A stretch of DNA of 64,000 nt, taken from NCBI GenBank assembly GCA_017303875.1, contig JAFLBP010000007.1, positions 1-64,000 on the forward strand, read 5' to 3'. The position numbers were made by a program, and so were the translations under genes. Under the pieces are notes generated by a model. The model saw only the letters and a program-made list of their open reading frames with translations. It was not told where the DNA came from and ran no database searches. This DNA is from Chitinophagales bacterium (GTDB lineage: Bacteria; Bacteroidota; Bacteroidia; Chitinophagales; Saprospiraceae). Below are positions 33,491-42,415 of this stretch, piece by piece (within the stretch, counting starts at the first letter, position 1; every line of letters begins with the position of its first letter).

Positions 33491-34324
33491 CTATACGGGC
33501 TGCGCAATAAGTTTCGCAGTACACCAGGCTAAGGTGAACTCGAAGATCTGTGTCCGCTCCGGCTCGTTGTGCAGTTCGTGGTACAAGCCCGGCCAGAGCT
33601 TGAACGTAACGTCGCCCTGCAACCTTTCCGCAAAAGCCCGCGTGGCGGCATGGGAAGTAATTTTATCGGCTTCGCCATGCATGAGCAGGATGGGGAAGTG
33701 GAATTCACCCGACCATTGATGCACCGCATTAAAAGTTTCCAGCAAGGCAATGCCCGCCGCCGCGCTGAGCTTGTTGTGCACTAATGGATCTGCCTTGTAG
33801 GCTTCTACCGTGGCATGGTCGCGCGAAATAAAATGCACGGCCAGACCATTGGGCAGGGTCAGGGTAGGCAGTATTTTGCGCAGCCAGCGCCCGCCCACTA
33901 CTTTTAACTTCGGCGGTTGAAAGGCCAACTGTATCCACGGACTGCCGATGATGGCGCCCGTCAGCTCAGGTTTGTACTGGATCAGGTAGGCCAGCGCCAA
34001 GCCGCCGCCCATGGAGTGCCCGTACAGGAAAAACGGCAGGCCGGGATATTGGGCTTTGGCCAGCTCCACAAACTGATGAATATCGTGCAGCAGCACCTCC
34101 GTGTTGTCGGCATGGCCGCGTTTGCCCTCGCTGCGGCCATAACCTTGCTGATCGAAACCGATAAAGGCAAATCCCTGCCGATTGTACCAGCGCGCCACAT
34201 GTTCATAACGTCCGATATGTTCGCCCTGTCCGTGTACGAGGGCTATTACGGCGCGGGGCTGCTCCACCGGCCAGTGGGCCACATGCAAGGCCATGCCCTG
34301 CTGATTGCGAAAAGTTGAATGCAT
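33491..34324 (-). CDS. Alpha/beta hydrolase, monoacylglycerol lipase/lysophospholipase type
   Basis: 277 residues with the Hydrolase_4 (serine aminopeptidase S33) layout. Oxyanion region LVHGQGEHIGRYEH, nucleophile elbow LYGHSMGGGLALA (Ser near 114), acid in LMHGEADKIT near 222 and His in PGLYHELHNEPER near 253 make a complete triad. No signal peptide, so cytosolic. It starts 13 bases after the oligopeptidase B stop on the same strand and is probably co-transcribed. Confidence 0.93.
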   Translation of the reverse strand: MHSTFRNQQGMALHVAHWPVEQPRAVIALVHGQGEHIGRYEHVARWYNRQGFAFIGFDQQGYGRSEGKRGHADNTEVLLHDIHQFVELAKAQYPGLPFFLYGHSMGGGLALAYLIQYKPELTGAIIGSPWIQLAFQPPKLKVVGGRWLRKILPTLTLPNGLAVHFISRDHATVEAYKADPLVHNKLSAAAGIALLETFNAVHQWSGEFHFPILLMHGEADKITSHAATRAFAERLQGDVTFKLWPGLYHELHNEPERTQIFEFTLAWCTAKLIAQPV

Positions 34325-34337
34325 CTTCCTTGGATTT

Positions 34338-36515
34338 TTACTGTTTTACCTCACCCTGGCCGAGCAGGCCCAGCATCCAGCTGTACTCTAAGGCGCGATC
34401 GTGCAGGCGCTGGAAGCGACCGGAGGCACCGCCGTGGGAGCCGCTCATATTGGTGACAAAAAGCAGGGCATTTTTATCGGTTTTCAGGTCGCGCATACGC
34501 GCCACATATTTGGCTGGTTCAAAGTATTGCACCTGCGAATCGGCAAAGGAAGTCAGCACCAGCATATTCGGATAAGCCTGGGGCTTGAGGTTGTCGTAAG
34601 GCGAATATTTGGCCATATATTCATATTGTTCTTTGATGGCCGGGTTGCCCCATTCCGTGTACTCGCCGGTGGTCAGCGGAATACTGGGATCGCTCATGGT
34701 GGTGAGTACATCCACAAAGGGCACACCGGAAATAATACCTTTAAACAGGTCCGGACGCATATTGGATACAGCGCCCATCAATAATCCGCCAGCAGAACGG
34801 CCTTCGGCGAAAAGGCGATCCGGCGCGGTATATTTTTGCTGACAAAGGGCATCGGCGCAGTCAATAAAATCGGTAAATGTGTTTATTTTATGCATCATTT
34901 TACCGTTTTCATACCAATTATAGCCCATTTCCATGCCACCGCGAATATGCGCAATGCCGATAATGAAGCCGCGATCCACGAGGCTCAGCTTGTCGCGGTT
35001 GAAGCCCGGCGAATAGGAAAATCCGTAGGAGCCATAGCCGGTGAGGTGACAAGGCGCGGAGCCGTCTTTTTTCAAACCTTTGCGGTACATAATGGATACG
35101 GGCACCTGCACGCCGTCGCGGGCTTTTACCCAGATAAATTCCGTTTCGTAGTTGTTGGGGTCAAAACCGCCCAGCACAGGCGCTACTTTTTTAACCGTTT
35201 TGCTGCGCGCCTCCATGTCGTAATCGATCACGCTGTTGGGCGTTTTCATGGAAGTAAAGTTGTAGCGGAGGGTTTTGGTATCGTATTCGGGGTTGGCGTC
35301 GAGGGCCATGGCGTAAGTGGGTTCGCCGGCCTCTACATAATGTACGTCTTTATCGCTCCAGCGGATGACCTGAATTTGCTCCAGACCGCCTTTGCGCACG
35401 CTGAGCGCGATGAAATCCCGGAATACGCTGATACCTTCAATAAGCACCTCCTGGCGGTGCGGCACGAGGTCGGTCCAGTTTTCCCGGCGCGGATCAGAGA
35501 TGGGAGCGCTCATCAGGCGGAAGTTGGGCGCCTCCCAGTTGGTACGGATCAGGAACTGATCGTCTTTGTGTTCCAGGTCGTAGAAAAATTCGGCCTGGCG
35601 CGGGCGGACGGATTTGAAAGCACCCGTGGGATTGGCGGCGTCGAGGTAGTGTACTTCCAGGGTTTGGGTGTAGCCGCTGTTGATGAAAAAGTAATCGCCG
35701 GATTTTGATTTTTGAAGATAGGCGTAAGTGGTTTCATCTTTTTCTTCAAACATCATCACGTCTTTGCCGACAGGCGTGCCGATTTCGTGGCGCCAGATTT
35801 TGTCGGTTCGGAGTGTCACCTTGTCTTTGGTATCGTAGAGCAGGGTTTTATTGTCTTTGGCCCAGACGACCGTGCCGGCGACATCAAAAGATTCGGGCAT
35901 CAAAGCGCCGGTTTCGAGGTTTTTGACATGGGCCTTGTAGAGGTAGCGGCCGCTGAAATCTATGGTATAGGCGAGCAGGCGGTTATCGGGGCTGACGTCC
36001 ATATCGCCCAATTCGCAAAATTCCTGGCCCTGGGCGAGGGCGTTCATATCCAGTATTACTTCTTCGGCGGCGTCGAGGGCGCCTTTTTTACGGCAGTAGA
36101 TGGGGTATTCCTGTCCGGCAGAGAAGCGCGTATAATACCAGTAGCCGTTTTTGAGATAGGGCACGCTGTTATCATCTTCCTGGATGCGTGCTTTGAGTTC
36201 GTTGAACAGCGATTCGCGCAGGCCCTTGACCGGCGCGAGCACGGAGTCGGCGTAGCGGTTTTCCGCTTCGAGGTAGGCGGTTACGGCCGGGTTTTCGCGT
36301 TCATTGAGCCAGTAATATTCATCGTTACGGCTGATGCCGAAGGGTGTTTCCAGGGTTTTGGGTTTGCGTTCGGGATGGGGCGTAGTGGCTGCTTCTGCCT
36401 GAAAAACAGAAGGTCGCACGGCTATTCCGGCAGGATTGGAGGTAGTGTTTTGCGGCTGCATACAGGCAGTAGTAAGAATTAAAATGCTGATTATCAGTGA
36501 TGATAGAATTTTCAT
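34338..36515 (-). CDS. ptrB: Oligopeptidase B-like S9 prolyl oligopeptidase family peptidase, lipoprotein
   Basis: 725 residues. A lipoprotein signal with lipobox region ILILTTAC at the N-terminus predicts export and lipid anchoring, unlike cytosolic E. coli PtrB. The seven-bladed propeller spans about residues 75-440; the catalytic domain has Ser in FAEGRSAGGLLMG, Asp in SFADSQVQYFEPAKY and His in SGSHGGASGRF. It cleaves short peptides after basic residues by family knowledge. It precedes the lipase gene in one unit. Confidence 0.94.
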   Translation of the reverse strand: MKILSSLIISILILTTACMQPQNTTSNPAGIAVRPSVFQAEAATTPHPERKPKTLETPFGISRNDEYYWLNERENPAVTAYLEAENRYADSVLAPVKGLRESLFNELKARIQEDDNSVPYLKNGYWYYTRFSAGQEYPIYCRKKGALDAAEEVILDMNALAQGQEFCELGDMDVSPDNRLLAYTIDFSGRYLYKAHVKNLETGALMPESFDVAGTVVWAKDNKTLLYDTKDKVTLRTDKIWRHEIGTPVGKDVMMFEEKDETTYAYLQKSKSGDYFFINSGYTQTLEVHYLDAANPTGAFKSVRPRQAEFFYDLEHKDDQFLIRTNWEAPNFRLMSAPISDPRRENWTDLVPHRQEVLIEGISVFRDFIALSVRKGGLEQIQVIRWSDKDVHYVEAGEPTYAMALDANPEYDTKTLRYNFTSMKTPNSVIDYDMEARSKTVKKVAPVLGGFDPNNYETEFIWVKARDGVQVPVSIMYRKGLKKDGSAPCHLTGYGSYGFSYSPGFNRDKLSLVDRGFIIGIAHIRGGMEMGYNWYENGKMMHKINTFTDFIDCADALCQQKYTAPDRLFAEGRSAGGLLMGAVSNMRPDLFKGIISGVPFVDVLTTMSDPSIPLTTGEYTEWGNPAIKEQYEYMAKYSPYDNLKPQAYPNMLVLTSFADSQVQYFEPAKYVARMRDLKTDKNALLFVTNMSGSHGGASGRFQRLHDRALEYSWMLGLLGQGEVKQ

Positions 36516-36636
36516 TGCTTGAAGTTTTGAAAGATTGCATTACTTTCGGGGCGGTAAAATAGCAACTTTTTACGGTACGCAAGTCTTGCTGTTTAAACAT
36601 CTGCCCTCGAAGTACCCAAACCATTATATACTGCAC

Positions 36637-38460
36637 ATGTCAAATCTTTCAATCTATATATATACCAATTTTGAGGCGGCGGATGCTGCATTGGCGCAGT
36701 ATGCGCAGCAATTGGAAACCCTCCCCCTTGCGGAGCGGGTAGCCTATCACCGGGCTGCTGCATTTTTGCACAATCAGCGGCAGCAATATGAGCAGGCTTT
36801 GCTACAATTAGACCAGGCTTCGGCGCTTTTAGATACTGGTAATCAGCCTTATGTGGCAGCTGAATTACTGGCTTTCCGCGCCGCCGTATTGCTCAACCAG
36901 CGCCAATGGGGAGCCGCGCAAACGGCCATTGACCAGGCACAAAAATTAGCCGGCAACACCGCACCGGCGGCGTTGAAGGCGCATATTGCCTGTCGGCAGG
37001 GATTTTTAAACCTGCACCTCAACCGCCGCCGACAAGCGATGGACGCCCTGCTCGAAGCAGAGAAACTGCTTTTTGAACTGGAAGACAAGGCCGGTTTGCA
37101 GGAATATTATTTCCAAACGCTGGTATACAGCGCGCTGGGAGAATTATATGCCAAACTTGGGGAGCAGGACAAAAGCCTGGAGGCTTACCATAAAATCCTG
37201 CCCATCGTGGAAGCCCATGGGTTGCGCCCGCGTGTGGCCTGGCATTTTCTGAATGCCGGCCGGGCTGCCATTGCCCGACAAGACACCGAACAGGCGCGTC
37301 AGTATTTTGAAGCCGCACAGCGATATGTCACCGATGAAGACGCGCATGTACTAACGCATATTTTGGGCAATCTCGGCATCCTCGACCTGATGGAAGGCCG
37401 GTTTGATGCTGCGATGGCGCGTTTTGAACAAGCTGCCGCTCAATATGGAAAACCACAAACGGCCGCAGATTATATCAACCTTTCCAAAATTGATACCTGG
37501 CGCGCCGGCGCATATTTTAATGAAGGTCGCCTCGAAGAAGCAGAGGCCCGCCTGCTGGATGCCTGGGAAAACGACCAGCGCGGCGACGATCGCTACAATA
37601 GTTTTCAGGTGAGCGATACCCTGGCCTTGGTTTATGCTGAAATGCAGCGATACGAAGATGCCTGGAACTGGCAACGCCGGGCACAATCCCTGCAACGTGC
37701 CCATTACGAGGCGCTGTACGACCGGGAACGGCAGGAAATAGAGGCCCTGCACGAACTGGAACGCAGCCGACAAGAAGCCCAAATGGCGCGCCTGCGTGTT
37801 TCGGGTCTGCAACTGCGGGCGCTGCGCGCGCAAATGAATCCGCATTTCATGTTTAATGCCCTGAATGCCATTCAAGGGCTGATCAGGAGCAATGAAAACC
37901 GCGCGGCAACGGGTTATTTGGCAAAATTTGCACAATTAATGCGCCAAACCCTTGAATATACCGACAAAGAAGAAATTGCGATGGACGAGGAAATTGAATT
38001 TCTGGAGCAATACCTCGACATCAACCGCCTGCGTTTTCAGGACGAATTCAGCTACGAAATAAACCAGCCGCGCGGACTGGAAGACGAAGACTGGCGTATC
38101 CCTACCATGATTCTGCAACCTTTCGTGGAAAATGCCGTGGAGCACGGCATTCGTCCGCGGCACAAAGGGCATATCCGGATTCATTTTGAACTTATTGCCG
38201 ACGATACACTGCTGCGCTGCACCATCGAAGACGACGGTATCGGCATCAACGCAAGTCGGGCGCAAAAACAGCAGGAAGATCCCGCCTCGGCCACTCACCG
38301 CTCCAAAGGCATGGAAATTACCCGCGAACGGCTCCAGCTGTTGCACCAGATCTACAACCCCACACACCGCAGCGGCGCTGAATATCTATGGCTGGAAGAC
38401 CGCGAACCCCAAGCAAGCGGTACACGCGTAACGGTGCTGCTGCCGATAATTCTTTTGTAA
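36637..38460 (+). CDS. TPR-containing LytS-type sensor histidine kinase without membrane helices
   Basis: 607 residues from the ATG at 36637; upstream there is only a weak TTG. Residues about 1-350 are tetratricopeptide-like helical repeats. A coiled coil (RERQEIEALHELERSRQEAQ) leads into a His_kinase domain with the phospho-acceptor in RAQMNPHFMFNALNAIQGL near residue 405, then an HATPase domain with PTMILQPFVENAVEHGI and EDDGIGIN. No transmembrane segment is present, so it is cytosolic, in contrast to most TPR kinases of this class. No LytTR regulator gene is adjacent. Its TAA stop starts an F1 repeat. Confidence 0.9.
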   Translation: MSNLSIYIYTNFEAADAALAQYAQQLETLPLAERVAYHRAAAFLHNQRQQYEQALLQLDQASALLDTGNQPYVAAELLAFRAAVLLNQRQWGAAQTAIDQAQKLAGNTAPAALKAHIACRQGFLNLHLNRRRQAMDALLEAEKLLFELEDKAGLQEYYFQTLVYSALGELYAKLGEQDKSLEAYHKILPIVEAHGLRPRVAWHFLNAGRAAIARQDTEQARQYFEAAQRYVTDEDAHVLTHILGNLGILDLMEGRFDAAMARFEQAAAQYGKPQTAADYINLSKIDTWRAGAYFNEGRLEEAEARLLDAWENDQRGDDRYNSFQVSDTLALVYAEMQRYEDAWNWQRRAQSLQRAHYEALYDRERQEIEALHELERSRQEAQMARLRVSGLQLRALRAQMNPHFMFNALNAIQGLIRSNENRAATGYLAKFAQLMRQTLEYTDKEEIAMDEEIEFLEQYLDINRLRFQDEFSYEINQPRGLEDEDWRIPTMILQPFVENAVEHGIRPRHKGHIRIHFELIADDTLLRCTIEDDGIGINASRAQKQQEDPASATHRSKGMEITRERLQLLHQIYNPTHRSGAEYLWLEDREPQASGTRVTVLLPIILL

Positions 38461-38490
38461 CGATGAACGATGAGCGATGAGTGATGAATA
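38458..38490. repeat. F1 repeat, single arm, at the histidine kinase stop codon
   Basis: The kinase stop is the first triplet of TAACGATGAACGATGAGC, continued by GATGAGT and GATGAAT units with a 7-base period. There is no mirror arm before the convergent dinB-like gene. It therefore shows the half-element form next to a stop codon. Confidence 0.85.
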
Positions 38491-38535
38491 TCGTTTTATT
38501 TAATTAATATAAGTATGACCCTGTAGAGGGGCGGG

Positions 38536-39087
38536 TTAGGCGCCCAAGGCGCGTTGGATTTGCAGGACGTGGCGCGCCTGATGGGCTAGATAAAATGCGA
38601 AAGTATCGCCCAATTGTAGTCGCAAGAGAGCGGAAAGAGAGGTTGGCGCTTTAACCTTTTCCAGGTTTATTGTTTCAGCTTGACTGAGTAACTGAAGGAG
38701 TTTTTCATTGTGCTCTATAAATTCCTGAAGCATTTGAATGGCATCGGGTTGTGCGGCAGGCCGCGCATTTGCAGGCGACTCCATTGCTTTGGCGCCGGGC
38801 TGCATCATTCGGGTGAATTTGGCGCCCAACCAACCCGGTTGGTACACTGGTGAGGGTATAGAACCCTTTTGTTTTGCCCGGTTAATGGCAGTTTCGCAGG
38901 CTGTCATGTAATGTCGGCCATAAAAATTCAAATGTTCGAGGCATTGAGCGGCGCTCCATTTGCCGGGTGTAGGCGTTTGGCCAAGTTGTTCCGGCGTCAG
39001 GTTTTGCCAATCCCGGATGGCCATTTGCAAGTGGGTTTCCGCTTGTTCCCGGAGTTCATTCAGGAAAACATGAGTATTGTACTGCAT
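38536..39087 (-). CDS. DinB superfamily protein
   Basis: 183 residues of four-helix-bundle type. The metal-ligand histidines are recognisable in CLEHLNFYGRHYM near residue 52 and in YLAHQARHVLQIQ near 170, and the N-terminal KWSAAQCLEHL segment is typical. Members act as metal-dependent thiol transferases (YfiT/BstA-like) or are of unknown role. It is co-oriented with the Crp-like gene upstream, with a 71-base gap. Confidence 0.88.
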   Translation of the reverse strand: MQYNTHVFLNELREQAETHLQMAIRDWQNLTPEQLGQTPTPGKWSAAQCLEHLNFYGRHYMTACETAINRAKQKGSIPSPVYQPGWLGAKFTRMMQPGAKAMESPANARPAAQPDAIQMLQEFIEHNEKLLQLLSQAETINLEKVKAPTSLSALLRLQLGDTFAFYLAHQARHVLQIQRALGA

Positions 39088-39158
39088 TTTGTTGTTTTAA
39101 TTTAATGACACAAAGATGCGGGGGCGCCGAGCGGCAAATGTTGGTATTTACCAAGTAT

Positions 39159-39743
39159 TCAGGCAATGCGGATACTGTTGAGTAATTTGCTGAAATTCGT
39201 GGCATCCACCCCAATATAAGAGGCTAAGTATTTATGCGGAATAAGGGTGAGCACATGCGGGCTTCTGGCTAACAAGGCCCTGAATTTTTCTTCCGAACTG
39301 AAGGACTGCAACTCCGCCTGTCGGTAAAGCACACCCTCCAGGGCTACTGCTGTGGCACGAAACAGGAGGCGTTCGATGTTCCGGTGCTCGTCCATCATCG
39401 ATTTGATTGCTGCGTAGGGTGCGCGCAAAAACTGCGAGGGGGTAAGGGTTTCAAAGGTAAATTTTGAAGGTTTTTGCAGCAAAAATGAGTCGGCGATGCC
39501 GGAAAACGAATAAGGATAGGTAAAAACGAGGGTGATGTCGCGGCCGTCGGGATGGGTAAAACAGGCGCGCTGCACGCCTTCCAGTACAAAATAAGCGTAG
39601 CGTTCGGTTTGGCCCTCAGGCGTCAGGATTTCCTTACGGCGCGCACTGAACGGCTGCCATACGGCCAGCATTGCCGCCATTTCGGCATCGCTGAGCGGGT
39701 AAATACCCTGCAAAAAAGCGGAAAGATGATTGTAGGCATTCAT
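39159..39743 (-). CDS. Crp/Fnr family cyclic-nucleotide-binding regulator
   Basis: 194 residues. A cNMP-binding jelly-roll fills residues about 10-115 (ILTPEGQTERYAYFVLEGVQRA). The C-terminal part (EEKFRALLARSPHVLTLIPHKYLASYIGVDATNFSKLL) is a short winged-helix with the recognition helix near 175. The arginine that binds the cAMP phosphate is not obvious, so the ligand may differ. This resembles the many Bacteroidota Crp-like regulators lacking known ligands. It is divergent from era. Confidence 0.85.
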   Translation of the reverse strand: MNAYNHLSAFLQGIYPLSDAEMAAMLAVWQPFSARRKEILTPEGQTERYAYFVLEGVQRACFTHPDGRDITLVFTYPYSFSGIADSFLLQKPSKFTFETLTPSQFLRAPYAAIKSMMDEHRNIERLLFRATAVALEGVLYRQAELQSFSSEEKFRALLARSPHVLTLIPHKYLASYIGVDATNFSKLLNSIRIA

Positions 39744-39748
39744 TTATC

Positions 39749-39777
39749 TTGCAAAGTAAGCGCTTTGCGTACCTTTG
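39749..39777 (+). promoter_or_regulatory. Promoter of era
   Basis: TTG (39749-39751), 18 bases, TACCTTTG (39770-39777), then 25 bases to the ATG at 39803. Both elements fit the Bacteroidota consensus. The longer in-frame start at 39749 overlaps the -33 element and is excluded. Confidence 0.6.
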
Positions 39778-39802
39778 CCCCACATTTTTTAGCAGTATTC
39801 AT

Positions 39803-40693
39803 ATGAAAAGCGGTTTTGTCAACATCATCGGCCGGCCCAACGCCGGCAAATCCACGCTCATGAACGCGCTTGTAGGCGAGCGCATGAGCATCATTACACA
39901 CAAGCCGCAAACGACCCGCCACCGCATTATGGGTATTCTGAGCGGCCCGGAGTTTCAGATTGTTTTTTCCGATACGCCCGGCTACGTCAAGAAGCCTTCT
40001 TATAAAATGCACGAAGCCATGAACCGCTTTGTGGAAGGCACCGTGGAAGACGCCGACGTGATGCTGCTCGTGCATGATGTTACGGAAGAATTAGAAGACG
40101 ACAACCCGGTATTCCAGGTGCTGAAAGACTGCACGGCGCCTGTTATTCTGGTACTCAATAAAAAAGATCTGGTGCAGCCCCAACGCATTGAAGATGTGGC
40201 AGGCTGGTGGCGAAAACGCGCCAAAATCACGGAATATACCGGCATTTCCGCCCTCAAAGGCGAGGGTACGGCTGAATTGCGGGAACGGGTACTGAGCTAC
40301 CTGCCCGAAGGCCCGGCCTATTATCCGGAAGATCAGCTCACCGACCGGCCCGAGCGTTTTTTTGCCGCTGAAATTATCCGGGAAAAAATATTTGTGCTGT
40401 ACGACGATGAAATTCCGTACTCCTGCGAAGTCGGTATCGAATCATTTCAGGAAACCAAAACCAAGGATGGCGTTCCGCTGGCCCGGATTTTTGCCAACAT
40501 CTACGTTATGCGCGAGAGCCAAAAAGCCATAGTGCTTGGAAAGCAGGGCCTCGCCATTAAAAAATTAGGCACTTACGCCCGTAAAGCACTCGAAGACTTC
40601 CTGCAAACCAGGGTCTACCTCGAACTTACCGTCAAAGTACGCGATAACTGGCGCGACGATGACCGCTCCCTTCAACGCATGGGGTATCAGTGA
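39803..40693 (+). CDS. era: GTPase Era
   Basis: 296 residues from the ATG at 39803. G1 GRPNAGKSTL, G2 region KPQTTRHRIMG, G3 DTPGYV, G4 NKKDL, and a C-terminal KH domain with VMRESQKAIVLGKQGLAIKK. Era binds 16S rRNA and is needed for 30S maturation. The last codons are GGG TAT CAG TGA, and CAGTGA is the first part of the F2 palindrome, so the final glutamine and the stop codon are repeat-derived. Confidence 0.97.
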   Translation: MKSGFVNIIGRPNAGKSTLMNALVGERMSIITHKPQTTRHRIMGILSGPEFQIVFSDTPGYVKKPSYKMHEAMNRFVEGTVEDADVMLLVHDVTEELEDDNPVFQVLKDCTAPVILVLNKKDLVQPQRIEDVAGWWRKRAKITEYTGISALKGEGTAELRERVLSYLPEGPAYYPEDQLTDRPERFFAAEIIREKIFVLYDDEIPYSCEVGIESFQETKTKDGVPLARIFANIYVMRESQKAIVLGKQGLAIKKLGTYARKALEDFLQTRVYLELTVKVRDNWRDDDRSLQRMGYQ

Positions 40694-40817
40694 TCAGTTA
40701 TCAGTGAGCAGTTATCAGTCAACAGTTATCAGTGATCAAAAGTCATGTTGACTGCTCACTGATCACTGTTGACTGATAACTGCTCACTGATAACTGCTCA
40801 CTGATAACTGATCACTG
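40688..40817. repeat. F2 heptamer palindrome spanning both stop codons of era and metK
   Basis: Seven CAGTNNN heptads (40688-40736: CAGTGAT, CAGTTAT, CAGTGAG, CAGTTAT, CAGTCAA, CAGTTAT, CAGTGAT) lead into the apex CAAAAGTCATGTTG. About nine ACTGNNN heptads return to 40817. The two arms are complementary. era stops at 40691-40693 and metK at 40814-40812, both within CAGTGAT units. Nothing else lies between the genes. The apex is identical to that at 42227-42240. Confidence 0.95.
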
Positions 40818-42056
40818 AAAAAACGCTTTTTGTATATCGGCGACGGCGTCTAATTTTTCCCAGGTGAAGGTTTCCACTTCCACGCTGCGGGCATTGCCGT
40901 TGGTTCCGATATGAACTGTTTTTTTCTGCGATTCGCGGCCGAAGTGTCCGTAAGCGGCAGTTTCGGAGAAAATCGGGTTTTTCAGACCATAGCGGCGCAC
41001 GATGGCGGCCGGGCGCAGGTCGAAAATTTTCATCAGGCGCTGGGCGAGTTCGCCATCGCTGAGGCCTTTGATTTTGCAGGTGCCGTAGGTATTGACGAAA
41101 AGGCCTACCGGCTCGGCTACGCCGATGGCATAAGCAACTTGCACCAGGCATTGGTCGCAGAGGCCGGCTGCTACCACATTTTTAGCGATGTGGCGGGTCG
41201 CATAAGCTGCGGAACGGTCTACTTTTGAGGGGTCTTTACCCGAGAAAGCGCCGCCACCGTGTGCGCCTTTGCCACCATAGGTATCCACGATGATTTTACG
41301 GCCGGTGAGGCCGGTGTCGCCGTGTGGGCCACCGATCACGAATTTGCCGGTCGGGTTGATGTAGTATTGAATATCGCCGCCGAAGAGTTTTTGCACGCGC
41401 TTGGGCAATTGCTTTTTTACGCGGGGAATAAGTACTTTCTGAATGTCGGCAGCGATGCGTTCCTGCGACACATTGTCGTCATGCTGGGTGCTGATGACGA
41501 TGGTGTCTATGTGTTTGGGAACGTGTTTGTCGGTATACTCAATAGTTACCTGGCTTTTGGCATCGGGGCGGAGGTAACGCATGGTTTTGCCCTCTTTGCG
41601 GATGGCAGAGAGTTCGCGCAGGAGCAGGTGGGCCAGGTCGAGTGCCAGCGGCATGTAGTTGTCGGTTTCGTTGGTTGCATAACCGAACATCATACCCTGG
41701 TCGCCGGCGCCCTGGTTTTCTTCCGATTTGCCTACATCGACGCCTTGTGCGATATCAGCACTTTGTTCGTGGATGGCGCTGATAACGCCGCAACTGCGGG
41801 CTTCAAACTGGTATTCGGCTTTGGTGTAACCGATACGTTCGATGGTTTTGCGCGCGGTTTCCTGGATGTCAACATATGCGTTGGAGCGTACTTCACCAGC
41901 TACCACCACGAGTCCGGTGGTAACTAAGGTTTCGCAAGCTACTTTTGAATTGGGATCCTGGGTGAGAAACTCATCAAGGATGGCATCGCTGATTTGATCG
42001 GCAACTTTGTCGGGGTGTCCCTCAGATACGGACTCAGAGGTGAAAAGATATGGCAT
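40812..42056 (-). CDS. metK: S-adenosylmethionine synthetase
   Basis: 414 residues. It makes SAM from methionine and [24 protein letters not shown] at the N-terminus, [15 protein letters not shown] near 96, the P-loop-like [22 protein letters not shown] near 255 and the terminal region are all intact. The last codon CAG and the TGA stop are part of the F2 palindrome shared with era. A TACCTTTG -7 box lies at 42120-42127. No SAM riboswitch is seen in the 60-base leader. Confidence 0.97.
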   Translation of the reverse strand: MPYLFTSESVSEGHPDKVADQISDAILDEFLTQDPNSKVACETLVTTGLVVVAGEVRSNAYVDIQETARKTIERIGYTKAEYQFEARSCGVISAIHEQSADIAQGVDVGKSEENQGAGDQGMMFGYATNETDNYMPLALDLAHLLLRELSAIRKEGKTMRYLRPDAKSQVTIEYTDKHVPKHIDTIVISTQHDDNVSQERIAADIQKVLIPRVKKQLPKRVQKLFGGDIQYYINPTGKFVIGGPHGDTGLTGRKIIVDTYGGKGAHGGGAFSGKDPSKVDRSAAYATRHIAKNVVAAGLCDQCLVQVAYAIGVAEPVGLFVNTYGTCKIKGLSDGELAQRLMKIFDLRPAAIVRRYGLKNPIFSETAAYGHFGRESQKKTVHIGTNGNARSVEVETFTWEKLDAVADIQKAFFQ

Positions 42057-42119
42057 GTTTTACTTTAGTTGAACGAAAGGAAAAGGACGCCAAAATAGCA
42101 GCGCCCGTGAAAACGCGCG

Positions 42120-42127
42120 CAAAGGTA
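42120..42127 (-). promoter_or_regulatory. -7 box for metK
   Basis: CAAAGGTA on the plus strand reads TACCTTTG, a full match, 63 bases before the metK ATG. The expected -33 region would fall at about 42147, inside the left arm of the F2 palindrome that starts at 42136. Confidence 0.5.
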
Positions 42128-42135
42128 CGTCAAAT

Positions 42136-42413
42136 CAGTTATCAGTGAGCAGTTATCAGTCAACAATTATCAGTCAACAGTTATCAGTCAGCAGTTAGCA
42201 GTCAGCAGTTAGCAGTCAGCAGTTAGCAAAAGTCATGTTGACTGCTCACTGATAACTGTTGACTGCTAACTGCTGACTGCTAACTGCTGACTGATAACTG
42301 CTGACTGATAACTGCTGACTGATAACTGCTGACTGATAACTGCTGACTGATAACTGCTGACTGATAACTGATAACTGATAACTGTTGACTGATAACTGAT
42401 AACTGATAACTGA
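42136..42413. repeat. Large F2 heptamer palindrome between metK and the symporter gene
   Basis: Thirteen heptads CAGTNNN (42136-42226), the apex CAAAAGTCATGTTG (42227-42240) and about 24 heptads ACTGNNN (42241 to about 42413), all strictly in 7-base phase. The right arm is nearly twice as long as the left and carries a run of alternating ACTGATA/ACTGCTG units, which points to expansion in one arm. It ends three bases from the symporter stop codon (42416-42418). Confidence 0.95.
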
Positions 42414-42415
42414 AA

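Noticed and set aside
42057..42135. SAM riboswitch upstream of metK
   Set aside because: The leader between the -7 box and the ATG is only about 55 bases, without the stems of SAM-I, SAM-II or SAM-IV types.
42136..42413. CRISPR array
   Set aside because: Repeats are 7 bases with no spacers of constant length, the array is palindromic overall, and no cas gene is present.
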